NCBI RefSeq assembly: GCF_004402215.1
Contig: NZ_SOEZ01000076.1
Coordinates: 1-64,000, forward strand
Length of the DNA: 64,000 nt
Direction: 5' to 3'
Origin: Cryobacterium tagatosivorans
GTDB lineage: Bacteria; Actinomycetota; Actinomycetes; Actinomycetales; Microbacteriaceae
The notes beneath the pieces are model-generated. The model did not search any database and was not told the origin of the DNA. It saw only the letters and a program-made list of their open reading frames with translations. A program made the translations under genes and the position numbers. Below, in pieces: positions 31,817 to 40,199 of the stretch (position 1 is the stretch's first letter; each line of letters opens with the position of its first letter).

Positions 31817-33472
31817 CTACCCCTGCGCCGCGCTGACGCGGTCGCGACCGCCGCGCTTGGCCTCGTAGAGGGCACCGTCCGAGCGGGCGAGCCACTCCGA
31901 CACGACCTCGAACGGCTTGAGCTGGGATACGCCGGCGCTCACCGTGCAGGTCAGGCCGGGGGCGATGGTCTCCCACGGGTAGTTGCGCACCGAGGCGAGC
32001 AGCCGCTCGCAGACGAGCTCGGCCTGCTCGAGGCTGGTGTGCGCGAAGATGAGCAGGAACTCCTCGCCGCCCACCCGCACGGCCATGTCGGTGTCACGGG
32101 TGACCGCGCGCAGCAGGTTCGACATCGCGGTCAGCACCTGGTCGCCCGTGGCGTGGCCGTACTCGTCGTTGACCCGCTTGAAGTGGTCGAGGTCGATCAT
32201 CGCCGCGCAAAGCGGCTTGGCGCGCTCGTCGCCCATCAGCGGCGGCAGCTCGCGGTCGAGGGCCCGCCGGTTGGGCAGGCGGGTAAGCGGGTCGGTGTGC
32301 GCCTCGTGGTCCAGCTCTTCGGCACGGATGCGTTCCATCTGCGCCTCGATCCGCGACCGCTCCGCCTCGTGGTGGGCGTGTTCGATCTCGATGGTGTTGA
32401 TCAGCATCTGGGACTGCAGCCCGGCCGTCTGCACGGTCATGTCGAGCATCCGGGCGTCCATCTGCTCGTGATGCGCCAGCGCCCGCTCGAACCGCCCGCA
32501 CTCCTTGTGCATCTCATACAGCGACCGGTGCAGCTTGATGATCAGGGCCGGATCCTGCTCGGCGTCGGGGTCGGCCAGCTGGGCTTCCATCATCGTCGTG
32601 GCCTCGTCGAGGTTTCCCTCGGCCCGGACGATTTCGGCCAGCTGCGCGTCGTTGCCCAGCTCCATGTACCGAGAACTCTGGGCCTGGGCGAGGCCCTTGA
32701 CCAGGCCGGCGTGCTCGCGGGCCTCCACGTAGCGTTTGAGCACGATCAGGATGCTCACCATGTTGGTCCGGGCGATCATCTCCCAGAAGGAGTGAGCCTG
32801 CTCGTGGGCCATGTGGACGGACTCTTCCACGAGCGCCAGCGCCTCCTGCAGGGCCAGCGACGCGCTCTGGCCCTGGGCAAGCTGGGCCCGGGCCACGGTC
32901 AGGCAGGCGTCGCCGAGATTGTTCAGTCCGGCGAAGCGCGCCTCGGGGTCGTCGAGCGTGCGGGCCAGGGCGAGGGCCTGCCGGCCGAGTTCCAGCCCGT
33001 ACTGGGGGTCGCCGAGCGCCTCGTGCACCATGCCGGCCCGGCTGAGCGCCCAGAACTCCAGGGTCGGGCTGTCGCAGGCTCGCGCCGCGTCGAGCGCCGA
33101 CACCGCGTGGCGGAGCGCGGTCTCGTTCAGGTGCGTCTCGGTGAACGCCAGCGCCAGGATGCAGTGCAGCTTCGACTGCCTGACCAGGTCGCCGCTGCCG
33201 GTGAGGAACTCCAGCGCGAGCAGGCCCTCCTTCACCGAGGCTTCGTGCTCGCCGAGGCGCAGCCGGTGCAGCGACAACAGGTGCCGGGCGTACGCCTGCT
33301 CGGTGGGCGTGACGCCGGGCCTGAGTAGGACTTCCTCGGCTTGTTCGGCGCCTTCGCGGTGCCGGCCGTCCATGCTGGACACCTCACAGGCGGCGAGCAG
33401 TTCGTCGATGCTCGGCTTCGGGGCGAGGGCGACGGATGCCGCGGCATCCGCCGGGTTCGACACGGGGTTCAT
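31817..33472 (-). CDS. Diguanylate cyclase (GGDEF) with TPR-like sensor region
   Basis: The 551-residue cytoplasmic protein has a ~350-residue helical N-terminus with TPR-like repeats (HREGAEQAEEVLLRPG, DPEARFAGLNNLGDACL), a short coiled coil, and a C-terminal GGDEF domain. The domain shows LTRLPNRRALDRELPP, DLDHFKRVNDEYGH, and the active site VGGEEF. RDTD lies five residues before GGEEF, matching the inhibitory I-site RxxD. It should make cyclic di-GMP and be product-inhibited. Its start overlaps the stop of the paralogous gene (ATGA), so the two are coupled. The N-terminal ligand is unknown. Confidence 0.9.
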   Translation of the reverse strand: MNPVSNPADAAASVALAPKPSIDELLAACEVSSMDGRHREGAEQAEEVLLRPGVTPTEQAYARHLLSLHRLRLGEHEASVKEGLLALEFLTGSGDLVRQSKLHCILALAFTETHLNETALRHAVSALDAARACDSPTLEFWALSRAGMVHEALGDPQYGLELGRQALALARTLDDPEARFAGLNNLGDACLTVARAQLAQGQSASLALQEALALVEESVHMAHEQAHSFWEMIARTNMVSILIVLKRYVEAREHAGLVKGLAQAQSSRYMELGNDAQLAEIVRAEGNLDEATTMMEAQLADPDAEQDPALIIKLHRSLYEMHKECGRFERALAHHEQMDARMLDMTVQTAGLQSQMLINTIEIEHAHHEAERSRIEAQMERIRAEELDHEAHTDPLTRLPNRRALDRELPPLMGDERAKPLCAAMIDLDHFKRVNDEYGHATGDQVLTAMSNLLRAVTRDTDMAVRVGGEEFLLIFAHTSLEQAELVCERLLASVRNYPWETIAPGLTCTVSAGVSQLKPFEVVSEWLARSDGALYEAKRGGRDRVSAAQG

Positions 33473-35118
33473 GATGCTGCGACCTCTCCCCGGCTGACCT
33501 GGTCACGTCCGCCGTGCTTGGCCGCGTAGAGGGCGGCGTCGGCGCGCGCGAGCCAGGCGGAGACGCTTTCGGAGGGTTCGAGTTCGGCCAGGCCCGCGCT
33601 GACCGTGCAGGTCAGGCCGGGGGCCAGGGTGTCCCAGGGGTAGCTGCGCACCGAGGCCAGCAGGCGTTCGCAGACCACCGCCGCGCCTTCCAGGGTGGTG
33701 TCGCCGAAGACGAGGAGGAACTCCTCGCCGCCGACGCGGACGGCCAGGTCGGTGTCGCGGGTGACGGCGCGCAGCATGGTGGCCATGACGGTGAGCACCT
33801 CGTCGCCCTTCGCGTGGCCGTGCACGTCGTTGACCCGCTTGAAGTGGTCGAAGTCGATCATCGCCGCGCAGAGCGGCTTCACGCTGTCGTGGGCGCGTCC
33901 CATCATCGGCGGCAGCTGACGGTCGAGGGCGCGCCGGTTGGGCAGCCGGGTGAGCGAGTCGGTGTGCGCCTGCAGGTCCATTTCCTCGGCGCGGAGGCGC
34001 TCCATCTGCACCTCGAGCTGGGACCGCTCGGCCTCGTGGTGGGCCTGCTCGATCTCGATGGTGTTGATCAGCATCTGCGACTGCAAGCCGGCGGTCTGCA
34101 CGGTCGAGCGCAGCGCCAGGGCGTGCAGTTCCTCGTGGTGCAGCAGGGCCTGCTCGAACCGCCCGCGTTCCTTGTGCATCTCGAACAGCGCCTTGTGCAG
34201 CCGGGTGAGCAGGGCGGGGTCGTCCTCGACGTCGTGGTTGGTCAGCTGCGAGGTCATCATCGTGGTCGCTTCTTCGAGGCGGCCCTCGGCCCGGACCACG
34301 TCGGCCAGCTGGGCGTCGATGTCGACCTCGAGGTTGCGGAATCCGTGCGCCTTGGCCAGGGCCTTGGCCAGCCAGCCCTGCTCGCGGGCCTCGCCGTGCT
34401 GCTCGAGCCCGATCAGCACGCTGACGAGGTTGGTGCGGGCGATCGTCTCGTAGAAGTAGTGCCCCTGCGCCGCGGCGACGGCCACGGATTCGCGCACGAG
34501 GACGAGCGCTTCTTCCAACGCCGCCGTCGCATCCAGGCCCTGGGCGTGCTGGCCCCGGGCGATCTGCAGGAAGCTATCGCCGAGGTTGTTCAGCCCGACG
34601 AAGGCGGACTCGGGGTCGTCCAGTGTCTGCGCGAGGGCCAGCGCCCGCCGTCCCAGCTCAATGTCGCGCGTCGCGTCGCCCATGGCGCCGTGCACCATGG
34701 AGGAGCGGCTGAGCGCCCAGAATTCCGCGACCGGATCCCCGGATTCTCGCGCCGCCGAGAGCGCCCCGAGCACGTGCTGGAGCGCGGTCTCGTGCAGGGC
34801 GGTGTCGGCGAACGCCAGCGCGAGGGTGCAGTGCACCCTCGACTGCCGGAGGAAGTCGCCGTGTGCCGTGAAGTACTCGAGCGCCAGGAGGCCCTGGGAG
34901 ACGCAGGCTTCGAAATCGCCCAGGCGCAGCCGATGGAGCGAGAGAAGCTGGCGCGCATGCGCCTGCTGTCGGGCGGTCAGGCCCGGCCGGACGAGGGCCT
35001 TCTCGGCCTGCGCGGCGCCTTCGCGGTGCCGTCCGCTGCTGTTGGAGAGCTCGGATTCCTCGATCAGATCGTCGATGGAGGGCAGGGTCACAGCGACAAC
35101 GACATCGTGTGCGTTCAA
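33469..35118 (-). CDS. Diguanylate cyclase (GGDEF), paralogue of the downstream gene
   Basis: The ~549-residue protein matches the neighbouring cyclase along its whole length: HREGAAQAEKALVRPGLT, HARQLLSLHRLRLGD, then LTRLPNRRALDRQLPP, DFDHFKRVNDVHGH and VGGEEF. The RDTD inhibitory motif is present. A tandem duplication is evident. The start is placed at TTG 35118, after a run of seven G, because alignment with the paralogue begins there; an ATG-initiated longer frame (from 35511) has no similarity upstream. TAGGTT about 30 nt before it could be the -10 box. Both lack membrane segments. Confidence 0.85.
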   Translation of the reverse strand: MNAHDVVVAVTLPSIDDLIEESELSNSSGRHREGAAQAEKALVRPGLTARQQAHARQLLSLHRLRLGDFEACVSQGLLALEYFTAHGDFLRQSRVHCTLALAFADTALHETALQHVLGALSAARESGDPVAEFWALSRSSMVHGAMGDATRDIELGRRALALAQTLDDPESAFVGLNNLGDSFLQIARGQHAQGLDATAALEEALVLVRESVAVAAAQGHYFYETIARTNLVSVLIGLEQHGEAREQGWLAKALAKAHGFRNLEVDIDAQLADVVRAEGRLEEATTMMTSQLTNHDVEDDPALLTRLHKALFEMHKERGRFEQALLHHEELHALALRSTVQTAGLQSQMLINTIEIEQAHHEAERSQLEVQMERLRAEEMDLQAHTDSLTRLPNRRALDRQLPPMMGRAHDSVKPLCAAMIDFDHFKRVNDVHGHAKGDEVLTVMATMLRAVTRDTDLAVRVGGEEFLLVFGDTTLEGAAVVCERLLASVRSYPWDTLAPGLTCTVSAGLAELEPSESVSAWLARADAALYAAKHGGRDQVSRGEVAAS

Positions 35119-35353
35119 GGTGGAGCCCCCCCCAACTGCTATCTGTACGTTGAACCTAGCAGCGCCCCGACGGTGTCCTTGGCAGATACGCGCGCGGGCC
35201 TCGCCCCCGTGCAAGGGGTGGACAGGCTGACGTTTTTTCGGTGCCGGGACGGGTGCTCGCGGCGGGCTTGCGGCGGGTTTGTGGCCGCTCTCGGGCGAAA
35301 ACACTGGGCTGTGGCCGGTGGCGACTCCCAGGGAAACAATAAATGCGTACGCA

Positions 35354-35365
35354 TAAGATCGGTTC
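35354..35365 (+). promoter_or_regulatory. -10 box and zero-leader start of the mycoredoxin-like gene
   Basis: TAAGAT (35354-35359) ends six nt before the ATG at 35366. No ribosome site is present, so the mRNA probably starts at the ATG. The palindrome atgcgtacgcat (35343-35354) abuts the box and could bind a regulator. Confidence 0.5.
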
Positions 35366-35689
35366 ATGACCGATTCCGTTGTTTCTGCTGTTCCTGCTGT
35401 TCCTGCTGTCGCCGCTTCCGGCGACTCGGCTGCCGACGCTGCCGACCGCATCACGATGTTCGGCGCGGAGTGGTGCGGCGACTGCCGCCGCTCGAAGCGC
35501 CTGCTCGACACCCTCGGCGTGGACTACGACTACGTGGACCTCCTGGCCGTCGAGGACGGCGCCGACCGCGCCGCCGCGATCAGCGGTCGCACCCAGATCC
35601 CCGTCGTCGTCTTCCCCGACGGCACCCACGTCGTTGAGCCGAGCGACTCGGTCCTGCACGCGAAGCTGACGGAGCTCGGCCGGATCTAG
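35366..35689 (+). CDS. Mycoredoxin/glutaredoxin-like protein
   Basis: The 107-residue protein has a ~27-residue Val/Ala-rich start, then a thioredoxin fold with the redox motif WCGDC (37-41), TQIPVVVFPDG (cis-proline region) and a C-terminal helix. Mycoredoxins use this type of motif to reduce mycothiol mixed disulfides. The second cysteine suggests dithiol chemistry. The N-terminal extension is unusual for a cytoplasmic glutaredoxin, yet it is not a clear signal peptide. An internal ATG (ITMFGAEWC, residue 31) could give the core domain alone. Confidence 0.85.
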   Translation: MTDSVVSAVPAVPAVAASGDSAADAADRITMFGAEWCGDCRRSKRLLDTLGVDYDYVDLLAVEDGADRAAAISGRTQIPVVVFPDGTHVVEPSDSVLHAKLTELGRI

Positions 35690-35733
35690 GGCGTATCTCC
35701 GAATTCGGTGGTGCGGGCAGGATGCGCGGGCTG

Positions 35734-35775
35734 TACGCCGCTACGCGGGCGATGCGCGGCGCGCGCAGCGGCGTA
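35734..35775 (+). terminator. Hairpin after the mycoredoxin-like gene
   Basis: tacgccgct (35734-35742) pairs perfectly with agcggcgta (35767-35775) over a 24-nt GC-rich loop that can itself pair. It lies 45 nt after the stop codon and before the cupin gene. Confidence 0.5.
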
Positions 35776-35817
35776 TCGCACGCGTAGCTCAGAATGATGC
35801 CCGGCGCCGCCGAGGTC

Positions 35818-35829
35818 TAACGTGAAGTC
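35818..35829 (+). promoter_or_regulatory. -10 box and zero-leader start of the cupin gene
   Basis: TAACGT (35818-35823) lies exactly six nt before ATG 35830, with no ribosome site between. This gives the same geometry as the mycoredoxin-like gene. Confidence 0.45.
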
Positions 35830-36156
35830 ATGGAGACTCCCGCCGCGCCCACCACCTTTGTTGCCGATGTCCGCGCCGGCACCGCACCCGGACCGAGCGG
35901 CCTCGGCCATTCGACGGTGCTCAGTTCCCCGGCCGTCCGCGTGGTGGTGCTCACGTTCGAGGCCGGGCACGTGATGAAGGAGCACCGGGCGCCGAAGACC
36001 CTGCTGATGCAGGCGCTCGACGGGCGCCTGCGGATCACCGCCGGCGGTGAGGTCACCGAGCTCGTCCCCGGGTCGCTGCTCCGGCTGGACCAATCGCTGA
36101 TGCACGAGGTCGAGGCGCTCGAGGCATCCCGGCTGATGCTCACCCTGGTCGGCTAG
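35830..36156 (+). CDS. Small cupin protein
   Basis: The 108-residue protein folds as a single cupin: VVVLTFEAGHVMKEHRAPKTLLMQALDG (motif 1 region with H and E), then LRITAGGEVTELVPGSLLRLDQSLMHEVEAL (motif 2 with H). Metal ligands appear to be H52, possibly E51, and the C-terminal H. Small cupins of this kind are often of unknown substrate and may bind metal and protect against oxidative stress; nothing in the context assigns a role. Confidence 0.75.
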   Translation: METPAAPTTFVADVRAGTAPGPSGLGHSTVLSSPAVRVVVLTFEAGHVMKEHRAPKTLLMQALDGRLRITAGGEVTELVPGSLLRLDQSLMHEVEALEASRLMLTLVG

Positions 36157-36237
36157 CGCGGGCCCATCCTGCGCGGCCAGCCAGGGGCATCCGCCCGGCC
36201 CGGCCGGGGGCATCCGCCCGGGATAGCCGCGGCCGGT

Positions 36238-36307
36238 GATCATTCCCAGCTGTGAGGCAGCCCGGCCTCCTGTGGGCGACGGATGCCGCCAGGGCTGGGG
36301 ATCGTCG
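36238..36307. repeat. Palindromic repeat, family C (copy 1)
   Basis: Arms gatcattcccagc (36238-36250) and gctggggatcgtc (36294-36306) flank an inner sequence sharing cggatgccgccagggctggg with the copy at 51494. The element lies in the 370-bp gap 36157-36526. The gap also has a direct repeat of gggcatccgcccgg at 36184-36222. No gene is seen there. Confidence 0.55.
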
Positions 36308-36526
36308 CCCCGGGCGCGCCATTCCCGCGGGTTCAGGCCGCGTAGCCGGCTTACCAGCGGCCACCTGCTCGCCCAGGCGCGCCGCCGAGGCACGTCCGCG
36401 CCGCGAAAACCGGATGCGACCGGCTGCGAACCGCAGAAAGTCCGGCACTCGACTACTCGCGCGCAATTTCTCCGGATTGCGGGCGCAGCCCGCCTGCACC
36501 GCAGACGCAGCCGCAGCCGCAGCCCC

Positions 36527-38038
36527 CTACGACAGCCGCTGCAGCGAATCCTCGCTCACCGCCAGCGTCCCCGTCCCGGCGCCCGCGGCCGCGAGCAGCG
36601 CGGTCCGGAAGCTCTCGATCGGGTCCGCATACGGGAGCACGCGCCGGATCTCGGCCAGCGCCTCATCCGCCGGCACGCCCAGGTGCCGCACGGCGTAGAG
36701 GGCGGCGACCGCGGGGGTGCGGCTGATCGCCTGCACGCAGTGCAGCAGCACGGTCTTGCCCTCGGCCCGGAGCGCGGCCACGGCATCCGCCGCTTCGGTG
36801 AGCACGAAGTCCAGGTTGGGGTTGTCGCCGTCGCGGTCGATCAGCCGCATCTCCACGTGGTCGGCCGGCGGGATCGAGTCGTCCAACACGCCCACCCGGC
36901 AGAGCGACACGACCGCGTCGACGCCGTCCGGCAGCGCCTCGAACCGTCCGACGCCGCCGAGCCAGACGCCCGGGTCGTGCGGGTGCGCGGCGAGCCGCGT
37001 CACGTCGCCGGAGCCGGAGTAGTCGACCACGGGCGCGGCCGGCCAGCCGGAGGCATCCGACCGCCCGCCCGCCACGGCCAGCGCGCCTAGCCGCACCAGC
37101 TCGCCGGACCGCTCGCCCGGCCAGCCGTGCAGCACCCGGCGCCAGCGCACCGGCACGGCGGATGCCCCCCAGCGCGCCCCGAGGAGCCCGCCGGCGATCG
37201 CCGCGACGGTGTCGGTGTCGCGTCCGCCGCGCACCGCAGCCTCGAGGGCGGCCGCGAAGTGGCCGCAGGGGAACCGGTCGACGGCCGGGTCCAGTTCGGG
37301 AATCGGCGTGCGGGTGATCGCCGACCAGGCGCCCTGCAGCGCCTCGACCACCCAGCCGTTGTGGTTGAACCGGGTCGGCGGGTTCTCCTCTGCCTCGTCG
37401 AGCCGCTCGGCCCAGAGCGCGGCGCGGTCGGCGGGCAGCCGGCCCAGGGCCGCGCGCACGCCGTCGAACGTGCCGTGCAGCACCGCGTGGCGGATGCCGA
37501 GGCTCCAGATCACGCAGGCCTCCACGGCATCCGGATGCGTGTGGGTGAGCTGCGAGAGCGCGGTCGCGGCCTCGACCAGGGCGTCGGGGTCGTCGAGGTA
37601 GGCCAGGGCGACCGGGCCGACGCGCATGAGCGACCCGTTGCCGGAGGAGCGGTGGCTTCGGGCGCTGTACGCGACGGCGGCCTCGCGGAGGCCGGCGGCG
37701 GTCGGCGAGGACGCGCGGCGAATCACGGCGCCGATCTGGATGCCGACGTCCTTCGCGTCGTAGGCCCAGTCGGACCAGGTTGCGGCGATCCGGTCGAGCA
37801 CGGCCTCGTCGCGGAGGTCGTGGCCGGCCGCGGCGGCGCGGGCGATCGGGATCGCCATGGCCGTGTCGTCGGTCCACTCCCCCGGTTCCCAGAAGAGCTG
37901 GCCGCCGCCGAACATGCCCACGGCGATCTCGTCGGGCAGCGGCGGCTGGAACTCGTAGCGGGCGCCGAGCGCGTCCCCGGTCGCGAGGCCCAGCAAGACC
38001 CCGGTCGCGCGATCGTTCTGTGCGGACGTGAGCTTCAT
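36527..38038 (-). CDS. ADP-ribosylglycohydrolase fused to a dual-specificity-type phosphatase
   Basis: The 503-residue protein starts with an ARH fold: GVLLGLATGDALGARYEF (12-29), EWTDDTAMAI (metal site), and GRDTDTVAAIAGGLLGARWG (~265-285). From ~340 a second domain follows. GVGRFEALPDGVDAVVSLCR is followed by the phosphatase signature HCVQAISRT (Cys-x5-Arg) near 455, as in dual-specificity/tyrosine phosphatases. The first half removes ADP-ribose from proteins or nucleic acids. The second removes phosphate, or perhaps the ADP-ribose-1-phosphate product or a protein phosphate. AAGGAGG precedes the ATG at 38038. One chain uniting both activities is the notable point. Confidence 0.85.
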   Translation of the reverse strand: MKLTSAQNDRATGVLLGLATGDALGARYEFQPPLPDEIAVGMFGGGQLFWEPGEWTDDTAMAIPIARAAAAGHDLRDEAVLDRIAATWSDWAYDAKDVGIQIGAVIRRASSPTAAGLREAAVAYSARSHRSSGNGSLMRVGPVALAYLDDPDALVEAATALSQLTHTHPDAVEACVIWSLGIRHAVLHGTFDGVRAALGRLPADRAALWAERLDEAEENPPTRFNHNGWVVEALQGAWSAITRTPIPELDPAVDRFPCGHFAAALEAAVRGGRDTDTVAAIAGGLLGARWGASAVPVRWRRVLHGWPGERSGELVRLGALAVAGGRSDASGWPAAPVVDYSGSGDVTRLAAHPHDPGVWLGGVGRFEALPDGVDAVVSLCRVGVLDDSIPPADHVEMRLIDRDGDNPNLDFVLTEAADAVAALRAEGKTVLLHCVQAISRTPAVAALYAVRHLGVPADEALAEIRRVLPYADPIESFRTALLAAAGAGTGTLAVSEDSLQRLS

Positions 38039-38161
38039 GTCGGCCTCCTTCAGAGGGGCGGTACGGATGCATACCGCTGGGTTGATTGAGGATACGCGCG
38101 TTGGGCGCATCCGTCTTGGCCGTGTTCTGGGGGTTTGGGTCTTGGGGGTCCGGGTTTCCTG

Positions 38162-38205
38162 GCGGCGGGAATGCGACGGGAATGCAGCGGGAATGCGGCG
38201 GGAAT
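38162..38205. repeat. Four tandem 11-bp repeats
   Basis: gcggcgggaat, gcgacgggaat, gcagcgggaat and gcggcgggaat follow each other without gaps. The period of 11 bp is about one helical turn. They lie 100 bp upstream of the ring-cleaving dioxygenase-like gene and could be spaced protein-binding sites or simple slippage. Confidence 0.7.
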
Positions 38206-38218
38206 GAAAAGATTGTCC

Positions 38219-38232
38219 TATGCGTTTGCATA
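38219..38232. promoter_or_regulatory. Small palindrome in the mhqO-like upstream region
   Basis: tatgc-gttt-gcata is perfectly symmetric and sits in an AT-rich pocket (to 38250) likely to contain the promoter. It could be an operator. Confidence 0.35.
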
Positions 38233-38257
38233 TATGTCGTCGATAATGGACGAAGAA

Positions 38258-38291
38258 GAATTTGGCAGCGCCCTGAATTTGGAAGCGCCCA
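38258..38291 (+). promoter_or_regulatory. Tandem 17-bp direct repeat abutting the ribosome site
   Basis: gaatttggcagcgccct is followed directly by gaatttggaagcgccca, 15 of 17 bases identical, and then by AGGAGGG of the mhqO-like gene. The placement suggests a regulator or RNA-level control of translation initiation. Confidence 0.5.
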
Positions 38292-38306
38292 GGAGGGACC
38301 CTCAGC

Positions 38307-39281
38307 ATGAACGTCCAGACATCCGGACTGCACCACGTCACCGCGATCGCCGGTGCGCCGCAGCGCAACATCGACTTCTACGTGACCGGCCTCGGGCTGC
38401 GCCTCGTGAAGAAGACGGTGAACTTCGACGACCCCGGCACCTACCACCTCTACTACGGCGACGACTCGGGGCGCCCGGGCTCGCTGCTCACCTTCTTCCC
38501 CTGGACCGGCATCGCCCCCGGACGCCACGGCAGCGGCCAGTCCACCTCGACCGCGTTCTCGGTTCCGGCCGGCAGCCTCGGCTGGTGGTCGGAGCACTTC
38601 AAGTCGCTCGGCGTCGAGTCGCGGCTGACGTCGGTGTCGTCGCACGAGGAGCGGCTCTCCCTGCGCGACCCGGACGGGCTGCAGCTCGACCTCGTGGCCT
38701 CGTCGACGGTGGATCCGCGGAATCCGTGGGATTCGGCATCCGTGCCCGCGGAGTATGCGGTGCGCGGCCAGCACTCGTCGGTGCTCACCGTCGCCGACCC
38801 GGCGAAGACCGTGGAGGTGCTCACCCGCGACCTCGGCATGCACGTGCTCTCGGAGAGCGCCGGCCGCGTGCGGGTGGGCGCCGGGGACGGGCTCGCGGGG
38901 AACATCGTCGATGTGATCGCGGACCCGAACGGCACCGTCGGCCTGACCGCCGGCGGCACCGTGCACCACGTGGCGTTCCGGGTGCCGGACAAGTCCACGC
39001 AGCAGCAGTGGCGTGAGGAGCTCGCGGACCGCGGCTACGCGGTGACGGAGATCCTCGACCGGCAGTACTTCACCTCGATCTACTTCCGCGAGCCGGGCGG
39101 CGTGCTCTTCGAGATCGCCACCGACACCCCCGGCTTCGACATCGACGAGCCGCTGCTCGAGCTGGGCCGCTCGCTCAAGCTTCCGCCGTGGCTCGAGCCG
39201 AGCCGCGAGCAGATCGAACGCAAGGTGGCGCCGATTTCGCTGCCGGCCGAGAACAACCCCGCGCTCGTCGCGGGGGCGTAG
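38307..39281 (+). CDS. Ring-cleaving dioxygenase-like VOC protein (MhqO-like)
   Basis: The 324-residue protein contains tandem vicinal-oxygen-chelate modules. HHVTAIAGAPQRNIDFYVTGLGLRLVKKTVNFDD opens the first, HVAFRVPDKSTQQQW the second, and FEIATDTPGFDIDEP near 280 provides the glutamate metal ligand. This is the MhqO/ring-cleaving dioxygenase branch induced by quinones in firmicutes and common in actinobacteria. It is proposed to open hydroquinone-type rings. AGGAGGG precedes the ATG. A carboxylesterase of the MhqD type follows after 9 nt, so a two-gene quinone-stress operon is likely. Gene symbols are left blank because orthology to mhqO is inferred. Confidence 0.85.
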   Translation: MNVQTSGLHHVTAIAGAPQRNIDFYVTGLGLRLVKKTVNFDDPGTYHLYYGDDSGRPGSLLTFFPWTGIAPGRHGSGQSTSTAFSVPAGSLGWWSEHFKSLGVESRLTSVSSHEERLSLRDPDGLQLDLVASSTVDPRNPWDSASVPAEYAVRGQHSSVLTVADPAKTVEVLTRDLGMHVLSESAGRVRVGAGDGLAGNIVDVIADPNGTVGLTAGGTVHHVAFRVPDKSTQQQWREELADRGYAVTEILDRQYFTSIYFREPGGVLFEIATDTPGFDIDEPLLELGRSLKLPPWLEPSREQIERKVAPISLPAENNPALVAGA

Positions 39282-39290
39282 GGGACGCTG

Positions 39291-39998
39291 ATGAACGCAC
39301 ATCCCGTCGCCACGACCGCTGCTCCGAGCATCGCTCCAACGATCGCTCCGACCGCTGACGCGCTGCCCGAACCCCGGCTGCTCGACCTGGACTGGCCGCA
39401 CGTCTTCCGGCCCGGCTCGTCCGACCGGCCGGTCCTGCTCATGCTGCACGGGACGGGCGGCAACGAGCAGGAGATCGCCGGCCTCGCGGATGCCCTCGAC
39501 CCGGCGGCGGCGGTGCTCGCACCCCGCGGCCGCGTCAGCGAGGGCGGCCTGACGCGGTGGTTCCGCCGGCATGCCGAGGGCGTGTTCGACGTCGACGACG
39601 TGGTCCGCCGCGCCGGCGAGCTGGCCAAGTTCATCGCCTGGGCCAGGCACCGGTACGACCTCGGCGAGCGCCGCATCGTCGCCGTCGGCTTCTCCAACGG
39701 GGCCAACATCGCCCTGGCGACGGCCCTGCTGCACCCGGAGTCCGCGGACCGCGTCGTCGCCTTCTCGGGGATGTTCCCGCTCGACGACCGCAGCGTTTCC
39801 GGCGACCTGTCACGGTCCGAGGTGCTCCTGCTCAACGGTCGGTCCGACCCGATGGCCCCGCTCCCCAGCGTGACCAGGCTCGTCTCGGTACTGACCTCGC
39901 ACGGCGCAGAGGTCGAGCAGGAACTCCGCGACGGCGGCCACGGCATCACCGCAACGGATGCCGCGGCGGCCGCAAGCTGGCTGGCCCGCCACCCGTAG
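39291..39998 (+). CDS. Carboxylesterase/phospholipase-type hydrolase (MhqD-like)
   Basis: The 235-residue alpha/beta hydrolase has LLMLHGTGGNEQE (oxyanion region), the nucleophile motif GFSNGAN, an aspartate in NGRSDPMAP and the histidine in DGGHGIT. The first ~35 residues are Ala/Pro/Thr-rich and poorly conserved. The family includes YpfH and MhqD, the latter linked to MhqO-type enzymes in quinone detoxification. It is the second gene of the operon, 9 nt after the dioxygenase-like gene. Confidence 0.85.
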   Translation: MNAHPVATTAAPSIAPTIAPTADALPEPRLLDLDWPHVFRPGSSDRPVLLMLHGTGGNEQEIAGLADALDPAAAVLAPRGRVSEGGLTRWFRRHAEGVFDVDDVVRRAGELAKFIAWARHRYDLGERRIVAVGFSNGANIALATALLHPESADRVVAFSGMFPLDDRSVSGDLSRSEVLLLNGRSDPMAPLPSVTRLVSVLTSHGAEVEQELRDGGHGITATDAAAAASWLARHP

Positions 39999-40056
39999 CC
40001 CCTCGCGTCCGGGGCTCCCCGAGATTCCCACGCCCCGCCACCACCAGGCCCAGCAC

Positions 40057-40117
40057 AACTGAGTCGCGGACAAAGTACCTTCCCGGGCGAAATGAAGGTA
40101 CTTTGTCCGCAACTCAA
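40057..40117. repeat. Palindromic repeat, family B (copy 1)
   Basis: gcggacaaagtacctt (40066-40081) and aaggtactttgtccgc (40095-40110) form a perfect 16-bp stem with a 13-nt loop; less perfect pairing extends outside. A second copy lies at 40697. The two flank the VOC gene at 40200. Each could also serve as a transcription terminator. Confidence 0.8.
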
Positions 40118-40187
40118 CCGCATCCCGCACGAAACCCCAGCCCAGACCAGCGCTCCCAGCTCCCTTGCGCGTCCCGGTGACCGTTCC

Positions 40188-40199
40188 TACCCTGTGCGC
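40188..40199 (+). promoter_or_regulatory. -10 box and zero-leader start of the VOC gene
   Basis: TACCCT (40188-40193) is followed by exactly six nt and ATG 40200, with no ribosome site. Confidence 0.45.

Noticed and set aside
31313-35637. Two long plus-strand frames opposite the diguanylate cyclases
   Set aside because: Antisense shadows; the minus-strand frames carry complete GGDEF domains.
36663-39734. 1023-codon minus-strand frame across the ARH and mhq-like genes
   Set aside because: It crosses several well-supported genes in both orientations; composition is typical of a shadow frame.
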